Part shown: piece after piece, positions 9,719 to 18,028 of the stretch
Layout: every line of letters starts with the position of its first letter
Numbering within the stretch: the stretch's first letter is position 1
Source of the DNA: Bacillota bacterium
Lineage (GTDB): Bacteria; Bacillota; Clostridia; TANB77; UBA1234
Direction: 5' to 3'
DNA length: 64,000 bases
Assembly (NCBI GenBank): GCA_016280725.1
Contig: JAEEHF010000047.1
Span: 107,361 to 171,360, forward strand
The notes under the pieces: generated by a model
The model's input: only the letters and a program-made list of their open reading frames with translations
Database searches by the model: none
What the model was told of the DNA's origin: nothing
Translations under genes and position numbers: made by a program

Positions 9719-10522
9719 TTATTTACCTCCACGAGATTTATCAAATAACTGCCAAGGAAGATATCTCTTTCCTTCTGTGTGCCCACTAATTGCAAAACTT
9801 GTTACATCATCAGCTCTTAAAATATCCTCTTCTTTTTCTAATATCTTTAAAAAGTTTTTAATAACATCAACCCATATAAAATCTGGGATTTCTACATATT
9901 TTTCTGGAATTGCATTATTTATTATCTCAGATTTGTATCCAATTTTAGATAAGTACTCTACTCTCTCTTCTCGTGTTTTCTTATATTCTTCATCATTAAC
10001 CAAATATGTTCTATAATCTCTAAAATTATCTAAATTAATGTTTCTTAAATCGAACCATGGTATATCATAGCGTTCATGAGTATAGAGATTTTTTGACACT
10101 TCTCGTCCATCAAATCCTTTTCCAACAGCATCAATTTTAATATATTCACCAAGTTCAACTCCAATAGAAATACCAGCATATCTGTCGTAACGTTCGCTAG
10201 GTTTATTTAGAGTATTAAATAAGGCCAAAACAGCATTACTATCTTTTGTCTTAATGTATCTTATAAGTTCTAAGAAGTCTTCACCAATTCCTTTATTATC
10301 TGTATTTAATGAATTAATATTTGATTTTAATGTATCAACTCTATTATTTTTTAGTGTACCAATATAACTAGCATTCGAAATAAAGTCTTGTTCATTTTCA
10401 ACAATTGTTAAATCTACTATTGGGCTAATATCCGGAAAATATTTAAGAAGCTTTATCATATCCGAAGTGCGGTAGTAATTATTCATCTTATTTCTATCTT
10501 CTTCATTTTTATATAATAACAT
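9719..10522 (-). CDS. hypothetical protein
   Basis: Long ORF; ATG at 10522 preceded by AAAAGGAGAAC; no family recognised. Confidence 0.7.
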   Translation of the reverse strand: MLLYKNEEDRNKMNNYYRTSDMIKLLKYFPDISPIVDLTIVENEQDFISNASYIGTLKNNRVDTLKSNINSLNTDNKGIGEDFLELIRYIKTKDSNAVLALFNTLNKPSERYDRYAGISIGVELGEYIKIDAVGKGFDGREVSKNLYTHERYDIPWFDLRNINLDNFRDYRTYLVNDEEYKKTREERVEYLSKIGYKSEIINNAIPEKYVEIPDFIWVDVIKNFLKILEKEEDILRADDVTSFAISGHTEGKRYLPWQLFDKSRGGK

Positions 10523-10583
10523 CCGCGTTCTCCTTTTAAATAAAAACATATTTTTTTGTGATAATCACAATCTTAGTCGCACT

Positions 10584-11216
10584 CTAACTGTTTTTCATGA
10601 AAGCTCCGTCTACACTTTCTGCGATATGTTCAATTGAATCAAAGCAATCTTCCAAGTGATTAAAAATAGATGTCCATCTAACTACTTCAATAGGATTCGT
10701 CTCGTTAAGATATAGATCTTTTGTTGTAGATTGATATAGCTTATCTCCTTGTTCCTCAATATCATTTATTTCTACAACAATCTTCTTAACTTTTTCGTAA
10801 TTTTTCATGTTTTTAAATTCTAAAAATAGTTCATGCATCTTTGAAGTTGCTGTCTCAAGAAGGTCCATATAAGAAACAATTTCTGGCCTTAATTCATTTA
10901 CAGCATAAATATCCAAATTGATTACTATTTCATCAATAGCATCAACCACATCATCGAGCATTCTAGTGATTGTTATAATATCATCTCGATCAATTGGTGG
11001 GACAAAGTCTTTAATAATATAATTCAAGATACGGTGCTGAGTTATGTCAGCACTATTTTCAAGGCCGTGTATTCTTTTTTCCTTTTCCTTGGCCTCAGCA
11101 TAATTATATGAAAGTATAAAATCCTTCAAAATATCAGTTATTTCTACAGAATATTTCGCCATTTCTATGAATTCGTCATAATAATTTAACACTTCTCTTT
11201 TCATATTAACCTCCAA
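10584..11216 (-). CDS. DUF47/PhoU-like phosphate transport regulator (Pit accessory protein)
   Basis: Helical DUF47-type sequence (VDAIDEIVINLDIYA, LEDCFDSIEHIAESVDGAFMK), directly upstream of a PiT gene. Confidence 0.85.
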   Translation of the reverse strand: MEVNMKREVLNYYDEFIEMAKYSVEITDILKDFILSYNYAEAKEKEKRIHGLENSADITQHRILNYIIKDFVPPIDRDDIITITRMLDDVVDAIDEIVINLDIYAVNELRPEIVSYMDLLETATSKMHELFLEFKNMKNYEKVKKIVVEINDIEEQGDKLYQSTTKDLYLNETNPIEVVRWTSIFNHLEDCFDSIEHIAESVDGAFMKNS

Positions 11217-12266
11217 TTAGAAAACAATAGCAAATAAAATTTTTGTAAGTATAAAGCCTAATAATATGCAACAAGGAAAAACAACTATCCAAGAAATTAA
11301 CATATTCTTTGCAACATTCCAGTTCACACTCGACAGCCTTTTAGAAGCACCTACCCCCATCGTTGATGCTGATTTTGTATGAGTTGAACTAATTGGAATA
11401 CCGAATATATTAGATATTAGAAGGCATGTTGCAGAAGAAATATCTACACACATTCCCTCATAAGTTTCCATTTTAGTAAGCCTTCCTCCCAATGTCTTTA
11501 TTACTTTTGTGCCACCAAACAAACAACCAAGTCCCATAAAAGCACCTATCATAATTGAAATCCAGATTGGAACTTCACTTACTGTCAGACTTGTGCTTCC
11601 CTGACTAATAAAAATAGCAGCCAAAAGGATTCCCGCAAACTTTAATCCATCTTGCGCTCCATTCATAATAGATATAAAAATACAGCCCAATACTTGTCCC
11701 TTTTTAAACACTTTATTTGCTTTTCTTCTATCCGAATTTTTAAACAGAATTCTTATCAATTTTGTTATGAAAAATCCAATTGCAAACCCGATAATAAGTG
11801 AAATAGCAAGCCCAAATAGCACTTTCTTCCATTCGCTAAAATTGATTCCGTGAAAACTATTATGAACCGCAATTGCAGAGCCTGTTATACACGCTATTAA
11901 TGCGTGACTTTCTGATGATGGCATACCTATTCTTCTAACAAACGCTGACCAAATAATTGTACCAACAAGACCAGAGCACAATGCTACTAAAGACATATTT
12001 ATACTACTATTAAAATTCGCTATATTAGCAATAGTATCTGCTACTTTAACACTAAAAAATGCCATTACTGTTACGCCAAGAGCATTGCAAATTGCAGATA
12101 TTATAAGCGCATATTTGGGCTTAATAGCTCTTGTCATAATACAAGTTGCAACACTATTCGGAGCATCTGTCATTCCATCAGATATTGCAAGTCCAATTAC
12201 TATAAGAAGCGTAATTAATAAAATTGGACTATTAATGGCATATGTCATTACTTCTATAAACGTCAT
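11217..12266 (-). CDS. PiT-family inorganic phosphate transporter
   Basis: GMTDAPNSVATCIMTRA and SSTHTKSASTMGVG signature halves. Confidence 0.92.
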   Translation of the reverse strand: MTFIEVMTYAINSPILLITLLIVIGLAISDGMTDAPNSVATCIMTRAIKPKYALIISAICNALGVTVMAFFSVKVADTIANIANFNSSINMSLVALCSGLVGTIIWSAFVRRIGMPSSESHALIACITGSAIAVHNSFHGINFSEWKKVLFGLAISLIIGFAIGFFITKLIRILFKNSDRRKANKVFKKGQVLGCIFISIMNGAQDGLKFAGILLAAIFISQGSTSLTVSEVPIWISIMIGAFMGLGCLFGGTKVIKTLGGRLTKMETYEGMCVDISSATCLLISNIFGIPISSTHTKSASTMGVGASKRLSSVNWNVAKNMLISWIVVFPCCILLGFILTKILFAIVF

Positions 12267-12321
12267 ATTCTCATCCTTTGTTTCAAAAAAAGTATCTTAA
12301 ACATTATAATAATTATACCAC

Positions 12322-12360
12322 AAAAGCTACAAGGAATTGCCAAATTCCTTGCAGCTTTTT
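12322..12360 (-). terminator. rho-independent terminator downstream of 12371 gene
   Basis: AAAAGCTaCAAGGAATTgccaAATTCCTTGcAGCTTTTT. Confidence 0.7.
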
Positions 12361-12370
12361 CATTTTGTTT

Positions 12371-13525
12371 TTATTTAGTTTTTTGTTCTCCTTTACCACC
12401 CATCTTTTGGTTTGGAATCTTTTTTACTTCAGTACCGTTAACTATTATTTTTCCACCATTGAACTCTGCTTTTCCATCATAATCAAATGTAGATGTTCCA
12501 GTTACGGTAATTGTTCCACCATTTACAATAATATCTCCATTTGAGTCAATTCCATCTGTGTCTCCAGCACTTATTGTAATTGAGACATTACCTCCATTCA
12601 TTTCAAATGTTGGCGAATATGAATTTGATTTTTTGCCAGCATTAATACCGTCGTCTTGAGCATTAATAGAAATGTCGCCATCATTAATTTGAATATATGT
12701 TCCTTCTATTCCCTCCGAAGCGCTTAATTTAATTGCTCCACCATCAATTTGAACTACTGACGACGCATGAATTGCATCATCACTTGCAAGTACATTAATT
12801 GTGCAATCATTTATGTATATGTATCCCAAGGCATCCCCATCGCCATTTTCAGAGTGGAAACCATCAGTTCCTGCTTTAATGTTAAAAGTTCCTCCTGATA
12901 CTCGAATTGAATTGTTTGCCCTAATTGCTACTGCCTTTGATTCAATATTATATGCTCCTCCAGTTATTTTTACGTCGTCTTTGCCAGTAATACCATTTTT
13001 ACTAGAATTTATATTTAACGTTCCTACACCATTAAATGTAATATCTGTCTTAGAGAAAATTACTCCATTAAATTCAACTGAATCAACTATTTTGAATTCA
13101 CCTGTTACAGTCAGATTGCTTTCACTCTCAGTTGTAGTAACAAAAACTTTGTCAGCACTTTTAATATATATGCATGGCATATTGTCATTAGTTATTTTTA
13201 AACCATTAAGAACAAGTTGCACTTTTTCTGTATCGCTCGCATCAACTGTTACAGTAACATTGCTAGCCGTTCCTGTTAAAGTATAAATTCCTTCTTCTGT
13301 AATGGTAATATCCCCTGTACTTGAAACATCATATACTTCATCGGATGTCTCTGGCACTTGCTCTAAATCGCGACCAGTAAATAAATCGCTCCCATTAAAA
13401 ATAGTATCTATATTATTAACATTACTGTTTTCGTTTTCACTTGTTCCATTATCATTTCCGCATGCTGTTATAATCAAGGTAAGAATCATCATAAGTGATA
13501 TAACAATTAATAAATTTCTTTTCAT
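12371..13525 (-). CDS. carbohydrate-binding domain-containing lipoprotein (Cthe_2159-like beta-helix)
   Basis: Lipobox LIITACGN; repeated ITITGGxxxI/xDDGInA motifs. Confidence 0.8.
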   Translation of the reverse strand: MKRNLLIVISLMMILTLIITACGNDNGTSENENSNVNNIDTIFNGSDLFTGRDLEQVPETSDEVYDVSSTGDITITEEGIYTLTGTASNVTVTVDASDTEKVQLVLNGLKITNDNMPCIYIKSADKVFVTTTESESNLTVTGEFKIVDSVEFNGVIFSKTDITFNGVGTLNINSSKNGITGKDDVKITGGAYNIESKAVAIRANNSIRVSGGTFNIKAGTDGFHSENGDGDALGYIYINDCTINVLASDDAIHASSVVQIDGGAIKLSASEGIEGTYIQINDGDISINAQDDGINAGKKSNSYSPTFEMNGGNVSITISAGDTDGIDSNGDIIVNGGTITVTGTSTFDYDGKAEFNGGKIIVNGTEVKKIPNQKMGGKGEQKTK

Positions 13526-13539
13526 ATAAACCTTCCTTA

Positions 13540-14484
13540 TTATCTTTTTCTATTTCTTATAATATCTTTTTCATTATAGCTTAACGCATATAAGCCTTTG
13601 TATTCATTGTTAACAAATACTTCCACCGGTCGCTCAATTCTACCTTCGCCAAATTCTCCTAATTTATCTCCGCTTTCTCCTTGTTGCTCTGTTCGATTCT
13701 TTTTATCTTTTAGAGGTTTTTCTTTAATATCCCCACTTGGTCTAAAATCTTTCGGAACTAATTTCATAAGGTTTGGCGTATCATTATTAATATTTTCGCC
13801 TGAGTTAATAACATTCAAATAATATTCGTTACTTGGTCTCATATTTAGTAAAGACATAACGTTTTCTCTTTCGTTATTGTTCGGTGAAAGTTTTGACATT
13901 GAGAATGAATAGTTGGTTTCCCCTTCTATTTTATCTACAAGCTTTATGCTGCCGTTTGACATAACAATCCTATTAACACTGCTATCCATATTATTAAACA
14001 AGAACATCTCCATTGCAATAGGAATGCGATTATTTAGCATTTCTTCATCAAAAACAAGGTTTAACATTGGCATACTCGTGCAAAACATGCTATATTCCCT
14101 ATACTGAGTATCATTATAAAGCATTAGCTTAAACTCATGGTTTGTCATAATTTTATCGTCAGTTATCTCATCCGATAAAAATGCAAGCTTTATATTACCA
14201 GAATTTGCTTTATATCTGATTGTTGGAGAATATTTATTGCTACTACTCTTTATTATTGAGTAATAAACCTTATTATTCTTTTCATCTATTATTAATTCAT
14301 GGTCATTAAACTTTAGACTATTTAAAGCAAGATCTCCTTTTTCTTTACTATTTGCAAGCTCATTCCATTTGGCTTCATCAATTTTAAGCGATTCAAATGA
14401 ATATGATGGATTAGCCAAAACTAATATAGAAATAGCCAAAAGTGATATTGCCATGATAATAACAAGTATTATTTTTCTATTCAT
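13540..14484 (-). CDS. secreted protein, CotH-like/associated
   Basis: N-terminal TM/signal; C-terminal VEVFVNNEYKGLYALSYNEKD resembles CotH core; located in VTC cluster. Confidence 0.5.
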   Translation of the reverse strand: MNRKIILVIIMAISLLAISILVLANPSYSFESLKIDEAKWNELANSKEKGDLALNSLKFNDHELIIDEKNNKVYYSIIKSSSNKYSPTIRYKANSGNIKLAFLSDEITDDKIMTNHEFKLMLYNDTQYREYSMFCTSMPMLNLVFDEEMLNNRIPIAMEMFLFNNMDSSVNRIVMSNGSIKLVDKIEGETNYSFSMSKLSPNNNERENVMSLLNMRPSNEYYLNVINSGENINNDTPNLMKLVPKDFRPSGDIKEKPLKDKKNRTEQQGESGDKLGEFGEGRIERPVEVFVNNEYKGLYALSYNEKDIIRNRKR

Positions 14485-14485
14485 A

Positions 14486-15196
14486 TTAAACTATATCATC
14501 AGCATCATATTCAATAATAGAATACTTGCTAATCCTTTCATTTTTTGATAATTCCGAACTAATTTCGTGGATATCTTTATATGTGAATTCTATCGCATAA
14601 TCATATCCTTTTGAAGTAAGATTTCTTGATTTAAATCTATTTTTTATCTTTTTTTTGTTAAAATAGCTTGTCAAATCGTCTTCCACGTCTTTTTCACTAT
14701 GAAGTATTAATACATATGGCTTACGGCCAAACGTAAGGTTTTCAAGGATTAATAGAACAATTGTAACAACTACACTAGTTAGAATTCCAACCTCATATAA
14801 TTGACACCCACAAATAATTCCTATAAATACACTCCATAATAAATAGAGCATATCAACTGGGTCTTTTACTGCAGTTCTAAACCTTATAATTGCTAAGGCA
14901 CCAATTGTACCAAGCGTTATTACTATATTTGATTGCAAGCATAGTATAATCGCTGAGATAAAAAATGGCAATATTGCAACCGTTATATTAAATGATTTAT
15001 TGTAAAAAGATCTGTGTGATACATATCTATATACAAAAAACTCATAAATTGCCATAAATAAAACCATACATAACATCGTTATAATTGTTGTGGTTGTAAT
15101 ACTTTCATTTGAATACGTACTAAATAAATTTTCTAAAACATTTGACATTTTTGTCTTATCCTTTCTGTTATTGCTATTAATTATCTCATATAGCAA
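14486..15196 (-). CDS. DUF4956 membrane protein
   Basis: TM helices, GTIGALAIIRFRTAVKDPVDMLYLLWSVFIGIICG motif. Confidence 0.85.
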   Translation of the reverse strand: MLYEIINSNNRKDKTKMSNVLENLFSTYSNESITTTTIITMLCMVLFMAIYEFFVYRYVSHRSFYNKSFNITVAILPFFISAIILCLQSNIVITLGTIGALAIIRFRTAVKDPVDMLYLLWSVFIGIICGCQLYEVGILTSVVVTIVLLILENLTFGRKPYVLILHSEKDVEDDLTSYFNKKKIKNRFKSRNLTSKGYDYAIEFTYKDIHEISSELSKNERISKYSIIEYDADDIV

Positions 15197-15879
15197 TCAA
15201 TTATTTTTCTTCCATAATAATATTTTGAAAATGATGTTTGTTTAAAGTTATATGACTCCACTATTCTTCTTATATGTGAAGGAAGAATATCATCAAACTT
15301 CACTTCTAAAAGATTTGTTCCACTTGGTAAAACATAATAGTTTTGGTAATCTCCAGAAATGAATTTATCCAATTCATATGAGGCAGATATTTTCATATCA
15401 AAAGTAATTCTGACATTTGTAATTGGTTCAACATAAGCAATTCTTTCATAGTCAACAATTACCTTTGGTTTATACTGGTTTGCAATCATATCTACAGCTA
15501 GTTCTTTTATTAGTGGCTTATTGGTGGCATATACTAAATCTGCAACATTTCCGTCTACTATGCTATTAAATTCATCAAGCGTTAATTTACACGACTTTTT
15601 GTGGCATCTGCTTTCAAGCTTTTCTTTCTTTTCTAAGACTATGTATGATAAGTCGTCCCCGTAGTATCTTATTCTCCATTTAAATCTTTTTGAATGGCCT
15701 GAATGAGTTGTATCTACTGATGTATCTTTATAATCATCAAAATAAAGTGAGTGAATTAAGTATCTACCATTTGATGGTGTATGAGGATCTAACTCTAAAA
15801 CTTGTGAAATCCTTGATTTTAACATCGATAGTTCTTGATTACTTAATAGATATTTCCATTCGTTTCTGTATTTTTTAAT
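15181..15879 (-). CDS. VTC-domain polyphosphate polymerase; N-terminus needs a non-ATG start or a 1-nt frameshift
   Basis: LIHSLYFDD, RIRYYGDDLSYIVLEKK; upstream in-frame IKKYRNEWKYLLSNQELSMLKSR with no ATG/GTG/TTG; the listed ORF starts at internal Met (15825). Confidence 0.75.
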   Translation of the reverse strand: MKKYRNEWKYLLSNQELSMLKSRISQVLELDPHTPSNGRYLIHSLYFDDYKDTSVDTTHSGHSKRFKWRIRYYGDDLSYIVLEKKEKLESRCHKKSCKLTLDEFNSIVDGNVADLVYATNKPLIKELAVDMIANQYKPKVIVDYERIAYVEPITNVRITFDMKISASYELDKFISGDYQNYYVLPSGTNLLEVKFDDILPSHIRRIVESYNFKQTSFSKYYYGRKIIDCYMR

Positions 15880-15897
15880 TTCAATTCACCTCATTTA

Positions 15898-17769
15898 TTA
15901 CTTTTTAAAAACTTCTACGCTTCTTGATGCTACAATTAGTGCCTGCTCTATTGAAGCTTTTCCGTTTACGTCAAATCTATTTTCAGACGTACTAACACCT
16001 TTTATTATTCCTTTGCCAGACATAAAATAAATTGCGTTCTTTCCCCAATCGTGCATATCTTTTTCATCAGTAAATTTAGTTTTGCTACTTGTTGAAACAT
16101 CTATACCAGCTTTTTCAAGTGCTCTAGTAAGCATTGTAGCCATTTGTTCTCTTGTAATTTCAGCATTTGGTGTAAACTCTGTACTTGAAGTACCTGTTGT
16201 GATTCCTAATTCATATGCTTTTGTGACACTTTCATTATTTACATCTTTAAAAGGATTCTTTATTGTAGCCATGCTTTTAGTATTTGTTAAAGCTTCATAT
16301 AATCTAACTGCAATTTCTGCAAACTGCTCTCTTGTAATGTTTTTTGTATAATCTTTATTAAATAATGTAAATGGTATTAGGCCTTTTGAATTTGCACTTT
16401 TTAGTTCTTCCTCAGCCCACGATGATGCTTTTGACCATGCTTTATCTACATTACCACTTGGAATTTTACCATCAGGTGGAGTCATTTGGCCACCATTTTG
16501 GCTCATATCCGGAGGCGTCATTTGACCACCATTTTGGTTCATACCTTGTCGACCCATTTTTCTATCATTAAATTCCATTTCGGTTGTATTGCCATCTGTA
16601 TTGAAATTTCTTCCTCCGCCAAAATTACCTCTTCCACCACCAAATTGATTAGAAATGGAAGTAACTGTCTCACCATTTACTATTAATGTTCCTCCGTTAT
16701 ATTCAGCCTTGCTATCGTAATCAAATGCGGATTTCCCAGTTATATTTATTGTTCCACCATTTATTACTAAACTACCATTGGCATCAATTGCGTCAGTGTC
16801 TCCTGCAGACATTTTTATTGTTATATTTCCATCATTGATTTCAACACCAACTGGATATCTACTAGACTTATTTGATGCATTTATTCCATCATCTGTTGAA
16901 GTAATATCTATTGTTCCACCATTTATTACTACGCTAGTTGACTCAATGCCTTCCTCTGCTGTAGCAGTAATATCTCCACCATTTATTGTTAATTTACTGT
17001 TTGCAAAAATACCATCGCTTGAAGCATTAATTTTAAATTTACCACCATTAATAGTAATCTCGGCAATAGATTCCGTATCATCTTCATCTGGCTCAGCTTT
17101 AATTCCATCATTTTCTGCAGATATATCAAATGTTCCATTATTTATTATTAATTCATTATCACACGCAATTGCATTCTTTTTTGAGCTAATCTTGTAGTTT
17201 ACTGTTCCATCTAATGTAATCTTTGTAAGTGCTCCGCCTTTAATTCCATTTTTACAATTGCTTGCATCTATATTTAGTGTCCCATTTCCATTAATTAAAA
17301 GTGTTCCACCTGATTTAACTTTAATTGCTGCACCTTCAAAATCTTCGTTTGTATCCTCTGTTGTTGCATCTTCGTTATCTTTTAATGTGACATTTCCTTG
17401 AATAGTTATTACAGTACTTGTAGATTTATTTAACGAAATTGGTGCTGTCTTTGATGATGATAGTGTTAAATCTTTTAAGATTAACGTTACATTTTGTGTT
17501 TCTTTCTTAACTTTAATACTTCCCTCTTCTGCACTACCTGTAATTGTATACGTTCCAGGCTCGTTAATTGTTAGGTCATTACCTTTTATTTCATAACCGC
17601 TTGAATTACTGCTCAATACTGTTATTCCAGAATTGGAAAATGTAAACGAATTTGTATTTGCTGCCATCGACATGCCAAGCATCATATATATCGCAACTAA
17701 TATCGAACAAACTATTATTTCCTTTTTTAAACTTCTTATTTTAATCATATTTTTCCTCCTAATGTTCAT
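15898..17769 (-). CDS. secreted carbohydrate-binding (Cthe_2159-like) protein with C-terminal SLH domains
   Basis: NGGTIDITSTDDGINA-type repeats; two SLH-like repeats (NKDYTKNITREQFAEIAVRLYE; ITREQMATMLTRALEKAGI). Confidence 0.85.
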   Translation of the reverse strand: MNIRRKNMIKIRSLKKEIIVCSILVAIYMMLGMSMAANTNSFTFSNSGITVLSSNSSGYEIKGNDLTINEPGTYTITGSAEEGSIKVKKETQNVTLILKDLTLSSSKTAPISLNKSTSTVITIQGNVTLKDNEDATTEDTNEDFEGAAIKVKSGGTLLINGNGTLNIDASNCKNGIKGGALTKITLDGTVNYKISSKKNAIACDNELIINNGTFDISAENDGIKAEPDEDDTESIAEITINGGKFKINASSDGIFANSKLTINGGDITATAEEGIESTSVVINGGTIDITSTDDGINASNKSSRYPVGVEINDGNITIKMSAGDTDAIDANGSLVINGGTINITGKSAFDYDSKAEYNGGTLIVNGETVTSISNQFGGGRGNFGGGRNFNTDGNTTEMEFNDRKMGRQGMNQNGGQMTPPDMSQNGGQMTPPDGKIPSGNVDKAWSKASSWAEEELKSANSKGLIPFTLFNKDYTKNITREQFAEIAVRLYEALTNTKSMATIKNPFKDVNNESVTKAYELGITTGTSSTEFTPNAEITREQMATMLTRALEKAGIDVSTSSKTKFTDEKDMHDWGKNAIYFMSGKGIIKGVSTSENRFDVNGKASIEQALIVASRSVEVFKK

Positions 17770-17841
17770 GTTGATGTTTTTATATTAACTTACAATCATA
17801 GAAAAAATATATCCAAATCATGAACAATTTGTGAATTCGAA

Positions 17842-17987
17842 CTTTTGGGGACACGACATTGAGGAGAACTTTTTCTCCTTTGGGGACACGACATTGAGGA
17901 GAATTTTTTCTCCTTTGGGGACACGATGATATGTCCCCAAAAACCTGGTCAGCAGGTCTGACCGTCGTGTCCCCAAAAACCTGGTCA
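17842..17987. repeat. GGGGACACGA palindromic repeat, units of both subtypes
   Basis: ttttggggacacgacattgaggagaa[c/t]ttttctccttt x2, then gtccccaaaaacctggtcagcaggtctgaccgtcgtgtccccaaaaacctgg. Confidence 0.85.
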
Positions 17988-17991
17988 AAAA

Positions 17992-18017
17992 AAGAGCGCT
18001 CCGTTTAGGAACGCTCT
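17992..18017 (-). terminator. hairpin AGAGCG...CGCTCT downstream of 18029 gene
   Basis: agagcgctccgtttaggaacgctct with A-rich upstream flank (U-run on minus). Confidence 0.6.
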
Positions 18018-18028
18018 AAAATATTAAT

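Noticed and set aside
10584-12266. DUF47-PiT pair as novel
   Set aside because: Common, well-known gene pair.
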